Positions 34,929 through 43,132 of a stretch of DNA of 64,000 nucleotides are shown here, one piece after another. The stretch spans positions 62,001-126,000 of the forward strand of contig VSNM01000004.1 in assembly GCA_009774245.1 (NCBI GenBank), in the 5' to 3' direction. Source of the stretch: Lachnospiraceae bacterium. GTDB taxonomy: Bacteria > Bacillota > Clostridia > Lachnospirales > Lachnospiraceae. Position 1 is the stretch's first letter. The number at the start of each line of letters is the position of its first letter. The position numbers and the translations under genes are program-made. Below the pieces are notes generated by a model. The model was not told the DNA's origin and did not search any database. It saw only the letters and a list, made by a program, of their open reading frames with translations.

Positions 34929-34977
34929 TTCTTCCCCTGCCTTCTTTTCTATTTTTCTTTCGCCTGCCACGCGTCTG

Positions 34978-36969
34978 TCAACGCCTGAGCTTCACCATCG
35001 ATACGATCTGTTCCAGCTCTTCCACCTGCTGTAATGACACCGCCGCTGTCTCGTCTGTCTCCTTGGCAAACTGCTGGTTGGTATCCGCTATGGCCAGTAC
35101 AGTCCGCACCTCCTGCGACGCCGTGTCGATTGCCTCCTTCTGCTGCAGCGTGATCTGAATCAGATTGTCAGAGATCTCCATAAATTCATTTGTCGCCTGA
35201 TTGACATTGCGAAAGGACTCGGCGGTCTGCTGTGCTGTCTGCATACCCTGGTCGATGGACATGCTCGCCTTTCCGATGATCTCGCCCGTCTTTTCAAGTG
35301 CTGATGCAGTCTGCTGCGCCAGCTGGCCGATCTCCTGTGCCACGACAGCAAATCCCTTTCCGGCCTCCCCAGCCCGCGCCGCCTCAATCGAAGCATTCAA
35401 TGACAAAAGACTCGTCTGTGAGGATATATCCTCGATCAACTGACTGATCGTGATGATCTCCTGCATGTCACTGTGGATACTGTCCATCGTCCCAAGCATA
35501 TCACCCATCTGGCGCTGTCCCTCATCCACGCGCATCCGTGCCCTGTCCGCGCTCTCTTTCACGCGCTGTGCATTCCTGTCAATCTCCGTAGTTTTGTCCG
35601 TGATCAGCTCCACCTTTCCGGTCAGGCGCTCCAGAGCCGCTGTCTGCTCGATAGAACCGTCATACAATTTTCTCGCGTACTCTGTGGTCTCGGAGGAATT
35701 GCTCCGCACAGCCTCCGACGCGCGCTGAATACGGTTCATGGTCTCATTGAGCGAGTCCGTGATCAGACTCATGGCCTCCCGTATTGCCGCAAAATCCCCA
35801 TCGAAAGTCCCCTCCACATTCTGGGAATAATCTCCCGAAGAAAGCAGTCCCAGATAGTCTGTAATACTGTCAATATACACTGACAAACTGACCACTGTGC
35901 GCGACAGCGCCGTTGTGAGCACTTCCGCCTCCTGGTTATTGTCTGCAAAAATTACTTCGTCTTTCAGGTTTCCCGCTGCCAGCAAAGTCAGGCGGTCTGT
36001 CGCATGTGCCAGCGAGCCAGCGATCTGTTCCGCGATCCGGACAGTACGCTTTGTCGTGTAGGCCAGCAGTCCCACAATGACAAGAATACTGATGACCACC
36101 GACCACATCAGTGTTCCCATAAAATCGCTTCCAGGCGCGGCGACCATCAGCGTCCAGTTCGTCCCCGCGATCGGGGAATACGCTGTATAATGCTGCGTCC
36201 CCTTCAAAAATATAGATTTCACATCCGTGCGGAAATCCAGCATAGCGTCAAAGGCGCGCTGATTTGCCGCAGAGCCATACATTTCATACAGATTTCTGCT
36301 CACTCCCATATCAGACACATTCTTGTCTGCGATGATATTTCCCTCACGATCCACGATATATGCAACACCTCTGGCGCCAATACTGATATTGGACAGCACA
36401 TCATTGAGCATATCATACTTATAGCTTCCCACTAAATAGGAGAGAACCGCGCCCTCGCTGTCAAGAATCGGCACTCCCACACTGAGCTGCCAGAGCCCAT
36501 CGGCATACTCTGGACTTCCAACCGTCAGATTCTGCGTGATGACAAGATAATCATAATATTCTTTTCCGGCAATGGAATCCGGCGCATTGCTGTCACCATA
36601 CAATTTCTTCCCGGAAATGTCGTAACCGGCAATCCACACAAACTCTATCCGTTCCTTCGTCTGATCGATCAGCTTCTGCATCTCCTCAGAGGAGTTCCCA
36701 GCATCTGACCACTCCGGTTTCTGCGCCATATTGTCCATTCTGTCTGCCAGCAGATGTATATTTGAGCTGATGTTCTGGGCTGAGATCCGCGCTGTAACCT
36801 GCAGATTTTCGCGAAGCACGGACGATGTCGAGATGAGCGATGTGACGATCATTAATATGACCAGAATAACCCCCAGTGAAACAGATAATGATATCACATA
36901 ACGAATAATGATCTCTTTGATACTGCGCTTCTGTGTGTTACTGAATTCTGTTGACTTTCTTGAACTCAT
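34978..36969 (-). CDS. Methyl-accepting chemotaxis protein with dCache sensor
   Basis: A 663-residue receptor. TM1 (about 25-45) is followed by a double-Cache outer domain (about 50-290, with FVWIAGYDISGKKLYGDS and VAYIVDREGNIIADKNV), TM2 (about 293-310), HAMP, and a long signalling hairpin with tip ISSQTSLLSLNASIEAARAGE near residue 540. It controls swimming through CheA and CheW, which are not in this window. It is the first gene of a likely three-gene operon with the FMN lipoprotein and the S51-EAL protein. The stop lies 49 nt before the next start. Confidence 0.92.
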   Translation of the reverse strand: MSSRKSTEFSNTQKRSIKEIIIRYVISLSVSLGVILVILMIVTSLISTSSVLRENLQVTARISAQNISSNIHLLADRMDNMAQKPEWSDAGNSSEEMQKLIDQTKERIEFVWIAGYDISGKKLYGDSNAPDSIAGKEYYDYLVITQNLTVGSPEYADGLWQLSVGVPILDSEGAVLSYLVGSYKYDMLNDVLSNISIGARGVAYIVDREGNIIADKNVSDMGVSRNLYEMYGSAANQRAFDAMLDFRTDVKSIFLKGTQHYTAYSPIAGTNWTLMVAAPGSDFMGTLMWSVVISILVIVGLLAYTTKRTVRIAEQIAGSLAHATDRLTLLAAGNLKDEVIFADNNQEAEVLTTALSRTVVSLSVYIDSITDYLGLLSSGDYSQNVEGTFDGDFAAIREAMSLITDSLNETMNRIQRASEAVRSNSSETTEYARKLYDGSIEQTAALERLTGKVELITDKTTEIDRNAQRVKESADRARMRVDEGQRQMGDMLGTMDSIHSDMQEIITISQLIEDISSQTSLLSLNASIEAARAGEAGKGFAVVAQEIGQLAQQTASALEKTGEIIGKASMSIDQGMQTAQQTAESFRNVNQATNEFMEISDNLIQITLQQKEAIDTASQEVRTVLAIADTNQQFAKETDETAAVSLQQVEELEQIVSMVKLRR

Positions 36970-37079
36970 TTGTGAACCCCCATTATATTACAAAATTTCG
37001 TATAATGTGTCTTAATTTTATCATAGGAACAATCCAAAAAGCAATATCTCGCACAAAAGCTTCCAAAAATATGTTATTG

Positions 37080-37520
37080 TTATCTGTCTGCGCACTTGTC
37101 TGCAAGCATTTTCTTTAGACGCTCATATCTAAGCCGCTTCTCCTCTTTCGCAAAATGTGTCTCCCTGTATTGCCGGGGATTGCTCTCATATATCAGGACC
37201 TCATCCCCAAACTGCTCGCTTGTCAGGTCAAAACAGCTGTCCCCTACTACGTTATAACAGTGAAAATTTCCATCCGGCCTGCGTATTCCGTACACCTCGC
37301 CGCCAAAGATGTCCTGCGCCAGAAACGCGGTGATGGAACACTGTCCCAACGTCTTATTTTCCGGTGTCCACTGATCACGCATTCTCGGCGCACAAGTGTC
37401 AGCGCACCAGATTTCCGACAAGGCATCATACAGATCAAGCGGTGTATGGATTCCCTCGTATTGATCGATAACCGCCCGCACCCTCGCCTGTTCCCAGCCA
37501 TAAAACTGATATTCTTTCAT
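37080..37520 (-). CDS. YunG-like protein
   Basis: A 146-residue cytoplasmic protein resembling B. subtilis YunG: WEQARVRAVI near the start, CAPRMRDQWTPENKTLGQCSITAFLAQDIFGGEVYGI with a conserved Cys, and GNFHCYNVVGDSCFDLTSEQF, a papain/transglutaminase-like Cys-His pattern. Function unknown. AGGAGGAG precedes the ATG at 37520 by 8 nt. It follows the AraC gene by 89 nt on the same strand. Confidence 0.7.
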   Translation of the reverse strand: MKEYQFYGWEQARVRAVIDQYEGIHTPLDLYDALSEIWCADTCAPRMRDQWTPENKTLGQCSITAFLAQDIFGGEVYGIRRPDGNFHCYNVVGDSCFDLTSEQFGDEVLIYESNPRQYRETHFAKEEKRLRYERLKKMLADKCADR

Positions 37521-37609
37521 TCCTGCATCTCCTCCTATCTTATTTCTTCTCATCTTATTTCCTCTCGCCCATACGCTTTGATGGGCTTTTGTCGCCGCCT
37601 GCCGATCAC

Positions 37610-38590
37610 TTATCCCCTCAATGGAATACAGATATCCAGCTCCATATAACCAGATTCGCTGTCCACCTTATGATAGATGTCAAAACCACTGCGATAATCA
37701 AGCGTGTAGGACGTGCGCGGCAGCCACACTGTAAAGATGGTCTGATACGCCGCATAGATGTGCTTTCCATACCCTTTATAGGGATAAACAGCACACTTTC
37801 CGCCCTCAATCGTGCAGGTATTCAGAACACTTTCGTTCAAAGCACCTTTATTCAAATCGCTTTTATTTAAATCGCATTTTTCCAAATCGGTTTCATTCAA
37901 AACACTTTTGTCCACACTCATACAGATGTCATAGAGGCATCCTTCCGTGTCCGTGATGACAGGATCGTCATACGTCCGCTCCAGAAACTTTGTGTCCTTA
38001 GTCACAAACCTCTGGTACTTCCCGATAAAGTCCCCCCACTGTCCGCTCAACTGGTGGTAACTGCCGATTCTGCGCTCATATAGGACAAAATAATCAGGCA
38101 GGTTCTGGATCGTAATCTTGCGATTACACTCCTCAAAACGCTCCAGACAGCCATACGTCTTAGGATCCTGTCCCTCCCCTGCGTGCAAATCCGATATCGT
38201 CCGTTCCGCCGCCCCTCCCACCGCGTCCATATGCATAAAGGCATGCCGCACTGTCGCCTGCTCAACGGTTCTGCGGAAATTCACCGGATTGGTCTGATAC
38301 CGCTGCCGGAACATCCAGCTATAATTCGATGGACTGTAGCCAAATTCACAGCCGATCTCCGTCACCGTCCGCCCAGGTTCCACTTTCATGCGAAACGCAC
38401 TCTGCTCGAGTTTCAGCCGCTTTATGAATGCGTAGACACTCTCCCCGGTTTCTTTCCTAAACATTCTGCTGAAATAATATTTTGAAAAATGACAGTGCGC
38501 CGCCACATCGTCGACGGACAGCTCCTCATGAATGTGTCCTAAAATATAGTCGATCGCGCGGTTCACCGCATCGTTTGTAATCATTGACAT
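37610..38590 (-). CDS. AraC-family regulator with GyrI-like domain and pentapeptide-repeat insertion
   Basis: A 326-residue protein. Residues 1-105 hold two AraC HTHs (VDDVAAHCHFSKYYFSRMFRK, and IGCEFGYSPSNYSWMFRQ). Residues 150-326 form a GyrI/effector-binding domain (NLPDYFVLYERRIGSY, ending YMELDICIPL). Inserted in that domain (about 227-257) are pentapeptide-like repeats LNETD-LEKCD-LNKSD-LNKGA-LNESV from a 15-bp tandem repeat. AAGGA precedes the ATG at 38590. It starts 13 nt below the ATP-grasp gene. Confidence 0.82.
   Translation of the reverse strand: MSMITNDAVNRAIDYILGHIHEELSVDDVAAHCHFSKYYFSRMFRKETGESVYAFIKRLKLEQSAFRMKVEPGRTVTEIGCEFGYSPSNYSWMFRQRYQTNPVNFRRTVEQATVRHAFMHMDAVGGAAERTISDLHAGEGQDPKTYGCLERFEECNRKITIQNLPDYFVLYERRIGSYHQLSGQWGDFIGKYQRFVTKDTKFLERTYDDPVITDTEGCLYDICMSVDKSVLNETDLEKCDLNKSDLNKGALNESVLNTCTIEGGKCAVYPYKGYGKHIYAAYQTIFTVWLPRTSYTLDYRSGFDIYHKVDSESGYMELDICIPLRG
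37821..37910. repeat. Six 15-bp tandem repeats inside the AraC gene
   Basis: Units beginning at 37821, 37836, 37851, 37866, 37881 and 37896 share the pattern TTCAAAnCnCnTTTn (for example TTCAAATCGCTTTTA). They keep the frame and encode a five-residue period within the effector domain. Copy-number change would alter the loop without breaking the gene. Confidence 0.75.
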
Positions 38591-38603
38591 ATTGCTTTCC
38601 TTA

Positions 38604-39359
38604 TCACCTTCTAAAATCAAACGCATCCCGCCTGTCCAGGAGCTGTGACCATCTCGCGGAAATCAATTTCGCATAATTCAAATGATACAGACCATAATTT
38701 CCGAGTGCATACCCGTCATTCATTTCCAGAAATATTGTCTGCTCCCTTCCATCCTTTACCGCCACCGCAAAATCAATGCTGCACCCCATCGGACGGTCTG
38801 GAATCGTCCGAAAAGCCTCCACAACCTGATCGATCACTTCCGCGTCGAAATGATAATGATAATCCCCCTTGTACGGTCTGATGTCAGCCAGTTCATCATA
38901 GACCATAAACCCGCGCCATTCCCTCTTTATATCAAGCGCTTCACTGCAGATAACCTCATAATTCTCATAGCAGCTGCCGCACCCGATCAAGTCTCGCGGA
39001 CTGTTTATGACAAGCCCTGTAAAAGCCTTGTCCCTGACTGGTTTGACAAACACACCCCATTTATCGGGGTTGGCATTGATGGAATCGATATGGTCCGTCC
39101 ATATTCTCCGTCCCATAAAAGGTCTTAATTCTGCCGGATAATCCTCACACGACGGTTTTACATGGAATTTGCCCAGAATCGTCTGCACCTGATCAATGTA
39201 GTCCAGCACGATATCGTCCGCTGTCACCGCATCATAGATCTCATCGATAATCCCATATTTGACAATCTCCGCCCCCATCTCCCAGAACCCAAAGACGGCG
39301 TGCGCGATATTTAAGGAATGGTATTCCCCGTTTTTTCTCACTTTTGCGTATATCTTCAT
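38604..39359 (-). CDS. ATP-grasp family ligase (R2K-like)
   Basis: A 251-residue protein with an ATP-grasp C-terminal half. The VFVKPVRDKAFTGLVI strand carries the nucleotide-binding Lys, EWRGFMVYDELADIRPYKG is the hinge region, and CSIDFAVAVKDGREQTIFLEMNDGYALGNYG holds the metal-binding acidic residues (D, E, N). The short size and R/K pattern recall the R2K clade (CDC123-related) predicted to ligate peptides to proteins. It starts 9 nt below a retropepsin-like gene and ends 13 nt above an AraC gene. Substrate unknown. Confidence 0.72.
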   Translation of the reverse strand: MKIYAKVRKNGEYHSLNIAHAVFGFWEMGAEIVKYGIIDEIYDAVTADDIVLDYIDQVQTILGKFHVKPSCEDYPAELRPFMGRRIWTDHIDSINANPDKWGVFVKPVRDKAFTGLVINSPRDLIGCGSCYENYEVICSEALDIKREWRGFMVYDELADIRPYKGDYHYHFDAEVIDQVVEAFRTIPDRPMGCSIDFAVAVKDGREQTIFLEMNDGYALGNYGLYHLNYAKLISARWSQLLDRRDAFDFRR

Positions 39360-39368
39360 ATCTACTTC

Positions 39369-39920
39369 CTATGCTTCTAACACTATGCCATATCCAAAGT
39401 GCATTTGTAAGGCATTCAAATAATCCTGTGTTATATTCCTCTTCATACAGCCTATGAATATGTACTCATCTATTATTTTACTGGTTCCGCAGTGAAAATC
39501 AAAATCCTTTAAAATATCCATTCCAATCAAAATATTGCTCGTTCTGTCATAATTCACTGCGATATCATGTATCAGTTCATATCCGTTTAACGACATTCGC
39601 ACATTTTCATGTGTAAACTTCAAGGCAGTACACTCCGTCAGCCTTCCTTCTATGATTAATTGCCGATCCTTTTCCTTGATTTCTTCAGAGTCACTCACGC
39701 CATAACTTCTTTGATATCTTAATCCCGATATTATGGCCTGCTCTTTATAATTCAATGCAGCATTATGTGACAAATTGCATAAAACCCTATATGATATTGT
39801 AGAATAACCACAACCAGTATCTATCTTGAAATTACCATTTAATGTCTTGCCATGCAGACAGATTTCAGACTGCACATAAAAACAATTGTTCCTTAGAATA
39901 GAAATAAGATAACTATTCAT
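39369..39920 (-). CDS. Retropepsin-like aspartic protease domain protein
   Basis: A 183-residue protein with a single-lobe aspartyl protease pattern: FKIDTGCGYSTIS (Asp-Thr-Gly active site, about residue 33) and the second hydrophobic-Gly motif NILIGMDILKDFDF (about 129-142). There is no signal peptide, so it acts in the cytoplasm, presumably as a dimer. Its start overlaps the end of the 85-residue gene by 8 nt, so the two are translationally coupled. It precedes an ATP-grasp ligase. Confidence 0.7.
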   Translation of the reverse strand: MNSYLISILRNNCFYVQSEICLHGKTLNGNFKIDTGCGYSTISYRVLCNLSHNAALNYKEQAIISGLRYQRSYGVSDSEEIKEKDRQLIIEGRLTECTALKFTHENVRMSLNGYELIHDIAVNYDRTSNILIGMDILKDFDFHCGTSKIIDEYIFIGCMKRNITQDYLNALQMHFGYGIVLEA

Positions 39921-40170
39921 CGTAGGTTACCTCACCCTCCACTTCTGCCTTGTCATGATAGATGGCGCATATTTTATCATTTGTCTCCACCACATAATCC
40001 GACTCCGCGCCAAGCTCCCGTCCAATAAACGCGATTCTGCCCACAATATCTCCGTCTACAATCTTTGAATCCACAAGTGTGATATAAACATTATAGATCT
40101 CCTCCAGACTTGAACTCGACACCATGTCTCCTATGTGCAGATCTTCCAGACTTAATTTTACACCCTGCAT
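39913..40170 (-). CDS. Small acidic protein of unknown function
   Basis: An 85-residue protein rich in Asp, Glu, Val and Ile (for example VDSKIVDGDIVGRIAFIG, ending EVEGEVTYDE), with a mixed strand-helix pattern suggesting a folded domain rather than a leader peptide. AGGAGGA precedes the start. It is coupled to the retropepsin-like gene by an 8-nt overlap and starts 30 nt below the restriction-methylation gene. It could be the substrate or partner of the protease and ATP-grasp enzyme; I do not recognise a family. Confidence 0.6.
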   Translation of the reverse strand: MQGVKLSLEDLHIGDMVSSSSLEEIYNVYITLVDSKIVDGDIVGRIAFIGRELGAESDYVVETNDKICAIYHDKAEVEGEVTYDE

Positions 40171-40200
40171 AGAATCCTCCTCCCATCAGCCGCGCCTGCT

Positions 40201-43008
40201 TCAAACAATACAGTTGCTATATGCCAAAGATTTCATATAGTTTTCCATATATTTAAAATCTGGGACATATAGTTCCTTCTGCGCGATGTCCTTCTCACCC
40301 TTCTTCGATTTATACTTTTTGTATGTCACAGTCCGCTTTATGTACTCACCAGAGCTGTTCCTTTTGCACGGAAGCTTTATTTTCAGGGACGGTATTTTAT
40401 CGCTCCCCACTCTCCCGTATGAAAAACGGAACCCTTCCATGTTGATGATCGTTGCAATGAATGCAAGCACAAATTTATTCTTGTACTGGTCATACCCGTT
40501 CCCAAATTCTTCAAATCTGGAAACAAGCGACTTAACCCTCGTTCCCGCATAAAAATCCGACTCCTGTATTGTCGCAAAGAAATTGCCGATATGCGCCATA
40601 CTCAATGTTTTGTCTGCATCGTACAAAGTATAATCGGCTAACTCATCCGTCGTACAAACCACTCCGTTATTCTGTGTGCCCTGCCCTACAACATTGTACT
40701 CCTTTCCGCTCAGCGAGGAGTACACTAGATCTTTTCCAGTCTCAATATCAAACAGATCCTCCACCACAAATGTCTTCCACTGTGAAACATTTAATTTTTT
40801 CTTCCTTGTATTGGCACAGAACGCAGGTTTATATTCTTTCTCAAACTCTTCATAATGATCGAGAAACCAGTACAGTTCTTCTTTGCCTGGCACCTCGTCA
40901 GCCTGGGATAACTTATAGCAAAAGACAGAATATATTTTTAACTGTTTCTCAAAATCCTTCTCCCCCAGATCCGTGTAATCTGTCTGTACATAAGCCTCCG
41001 CAAGCCATTCGTCTGCCGCGCCTAACTCTTTGTACATATAAACGGAGTCATTCTGTTTCGCAAGTCTGTTCAGCTGCCGTTTCCATTCCAGCCGTTTTGT
41101 CCGCCATTCCCCATTTTTATCAAAACGTCCCGAATGTGGTATTGATACCAATCCATCGTCAATCCACCTTGCCAGGAAGACACTTTTATTAGACGACTCA
41201 TGAGGGACGTGCGCCCTGAATACCATAATGCATGTATTTGTCCCCACCTCGCTGTCCTGAAACAGCCGCGACGGCATCGTCATGCTCGCCAGCAGTGTAT
41301 GTTTTTTTAATATCTCCTTTCGCATATTTGCATCCGCTTTACTAAAGGCGCAACTCATGGGAATAATGACGATCCCCACGCCTTGCTCATCCAGATACTC
41401 CAATAAGGAATAAACAAAATCCAGCTCGCTCTGCCCGGTCTGCTTCTCCCCCGCTTTGCTTTTATCTTCCGAATTCAATAAGGCATACGGCGGATTGATC
41501 ATCCCGATAACCGGCTTCTCCTCCAGTGCTGACAATTCCTGCCGCAGCGTGACACGTTTCTTTGTGTTATCCTCTATCCTCACAATTCCATTGTCCTTTA
41601 ACAGGGAAGAACACGCAAACAGATTGGATTTTCCATCTCCGTGAAATCTCATGTTTGCATACGCCAACGCAAACATTTCAGGCTCCCGCTCCACACCCAA
41701 CAGACATTCGCTCCGGACTTTCCGCCTCCTCTTATCTTTTTCTTCCTCTGAAATGGTTAATGCATTTATGTTTGCATCCATTCTATTCAGTGCGCCGATC
41801 AAAAAAGCGCCCGTTCCCGTACAGATATCCAGAACCTTCGTCTTTTCATTCAGTTTGCGCCCCAGAAAAAATTCGGCAAGGTCACAGAACAACTCCGTTA
41901 TATGTTTTGGCGTCAGGACGATCCCTTTATCCTTTGCATCCCCGCTGGCATATTTCAGAAATACCGTATAGAAAGTACCCATAATATCCATTTTGGGAAA
42001 CTGCTTCATCTTGACCACGATATTCTCGAAAATTGAGTAGATACATGCCGATATAATGTTTTCCCCATACAAAAACTGCCTGATGCTTCCCTCCGGCGCG
42101 TTCAGCAGATTCCTGGTCATTATTTTGGCATAGTATTCCTCCAAAGCTTCCTTTTTAATCTGCGGGATTTTATCCTGGTTTTCCCAGATATCTTCCAGGG
42201 ACTGCATCAGATACTCGATCGCTTTATTCTTTAATCCGTCCTGAAACGGCTTCTTTTTCTCCTCATCCGGCATCGAGCGTTCGACCAGCATATAAAACGC
42301 TGATTCCTCATTCGTCAGTGCGAGCACAATTGCCGATATAAAGCCCGCCCTGTCTTTTGCCGAAATATGGTTTGCCCGGAGAAACTGGTTGCAGTTTGCC
42401 GCGTACCGCTTTAATTCTCTCTCGACAAACTCAATCTCCTTTTTATATTGAACCTGATTTTTCGCAATCTGTTCCTGATACCCTTTCAGCGTCATGCATG
42501 TGTCATAATATTCGCCGTCCTCAAGCAGTATAATGTCCTTTAATGTGCCATTTTTCTTTATATAAAAAGAAGAAAACCGAAAATTATCCTCACTGATCCC
42601 AGATGCGGCTATTGCTATCACGTCATATTGATGAGCGACATACAACGCATAGTGTAAGGCTCCGTTAATACAATAAGCGGACACTATATCCGCCCCACCG
42701 ATATCTTCCCTGTATGTTTCCAGATTATCATGTGTCTGGTGGAACAAGACATTTTCCTTACATTCTATGACAATAATGATGTCTTTCTCCTTATTCACAA
42801 TCACAAAATCCGGCGTCCCCATATGCTCTGTCATTTTTTTGCTTGCCTTCGAAAAACACTCCCGCAAATATGCATCCTTATTTTTTCCCTTTGAATAGCT
42901 GTCTTCCTTATATACAATTGTCCCGTCAACCAGTTCATCCTGGTTTTGGGGATATCCCAGCCAATCCAGTCTCTTACGCACCAAACCCTTCGTTATTTCC
43001 TCCGCCAT
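40201..43008 (-). CDS. Type IIG-like restriction-methylation enzyme
   Basis: A 935-residue single-chain enzyme. An N-terminal nuclease domain has a PD..ECK pattern (GTPDFVIVNKEKDI, then VIECKE, about 63-85). A helical linker leads to a gamma-class N6-adenine methyltransferase with SAM motif VLDICTGTGAFLIGAL (about 385) and catalytic NPPYAL (about 505). A C-terminal region starts WKTFVVEDLFDIETG, like type I S target-recognition domains. The ATG at 43008 has GGAGG 7 nt upstream. The self-contained layout indicates Type IIG; no separate R or S gene is present. It heads a run of accessory genes. Confidence 0.85.
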   Translation of the reverse strand: MAEEITKGLVRKRLDWLGYPQNQDELVDGTIVYKEDSYSKGKNKDAYLRECFSKASKKMTEHMGTPDFVIVNKEKDIIIVIECKENVLFHQTHDNLETYREDIGGADIVSAYCINGALHYALYVAHQYDVIAIAASGISEDNFRFSSFYIKKNGTLKDIILLEDGEYYDTCMTLKGYQEQIAKNQVQYKKEIEFVERELKRYAANCNQFLRANHISAKDRAGFISAIVLALTNEESAFYMLVERSMPDEEKKKPFQDGLKNKAIEYLMQSLEDIWENQDKIPQIKKEALEEYYAKIMTRNLLNAPEGSIRQFLYGENIISACIYSIFENIVVKMKQFPKMDIMGTFYTVFLKYASGDAKDKGIVLTPKHITELFCDLAEFFLGRKLNEKTKVLDICTGTGAFLIGALNRMDANINALTISEEEKDKRRRKVRSECLLGVEREPEMFALAYANMRFHGDGKSNLFACSSLLKDNGIVRIEDNTKKRVTLRQELSALEEKPVIGMINPPYALLNSEDKSKAGEKQTGQSELDFVYSLLEYLDEQGVGIVIIPMSCAFSKADANMRKEILKKHTLLASMTMPSRLFQDSEVGTNTCIMVFRAHVPHESSNKSVFLARWIDDGLVSIPHSGRFDKNGEWRTKRLEWKRQLNRLAKQNDSVYMYKELGAADEWLAEAYVQTDYTDLGEKDFEKQLKIYSVFCYKLSQADEVPGKEELYWFLDHYEEFEKEYKPAFCANTRKKKLNVSQWKTFVVEDLFDIETGKDLVYSSLSGKEYNVVGQGTQNNGVVCTTDELADYTLYDADKTLSMAHIGNFFATIQESDFYAGTRVKSLVSRFEEFGNGYDQYKNKFVLAFIATIINMEGFRFSYGRVGSDKIPSLKIKLPCKRNSSGEYIKRTVTYKKYKSKKGEKDIAQKELYVPDFKYMENYMKSLAYSNCIV

Positions 43009-43132
43009 AACCATTCCTCCAACAAAACCGCCGCAGTACAAACATATATTCTAATTATATCATAAAAAATAAAAAAGTATAGTACTTTTCTATACTTTTT
43101 TATTTTTTCTTCCCGATCAATCTAATATCTGC

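Noticed and set aside
37821..37910. CRISPR-like array
   Set aside because: The 15-bp units are adjacent without spacers and keep the reading frame of the AraC gene.
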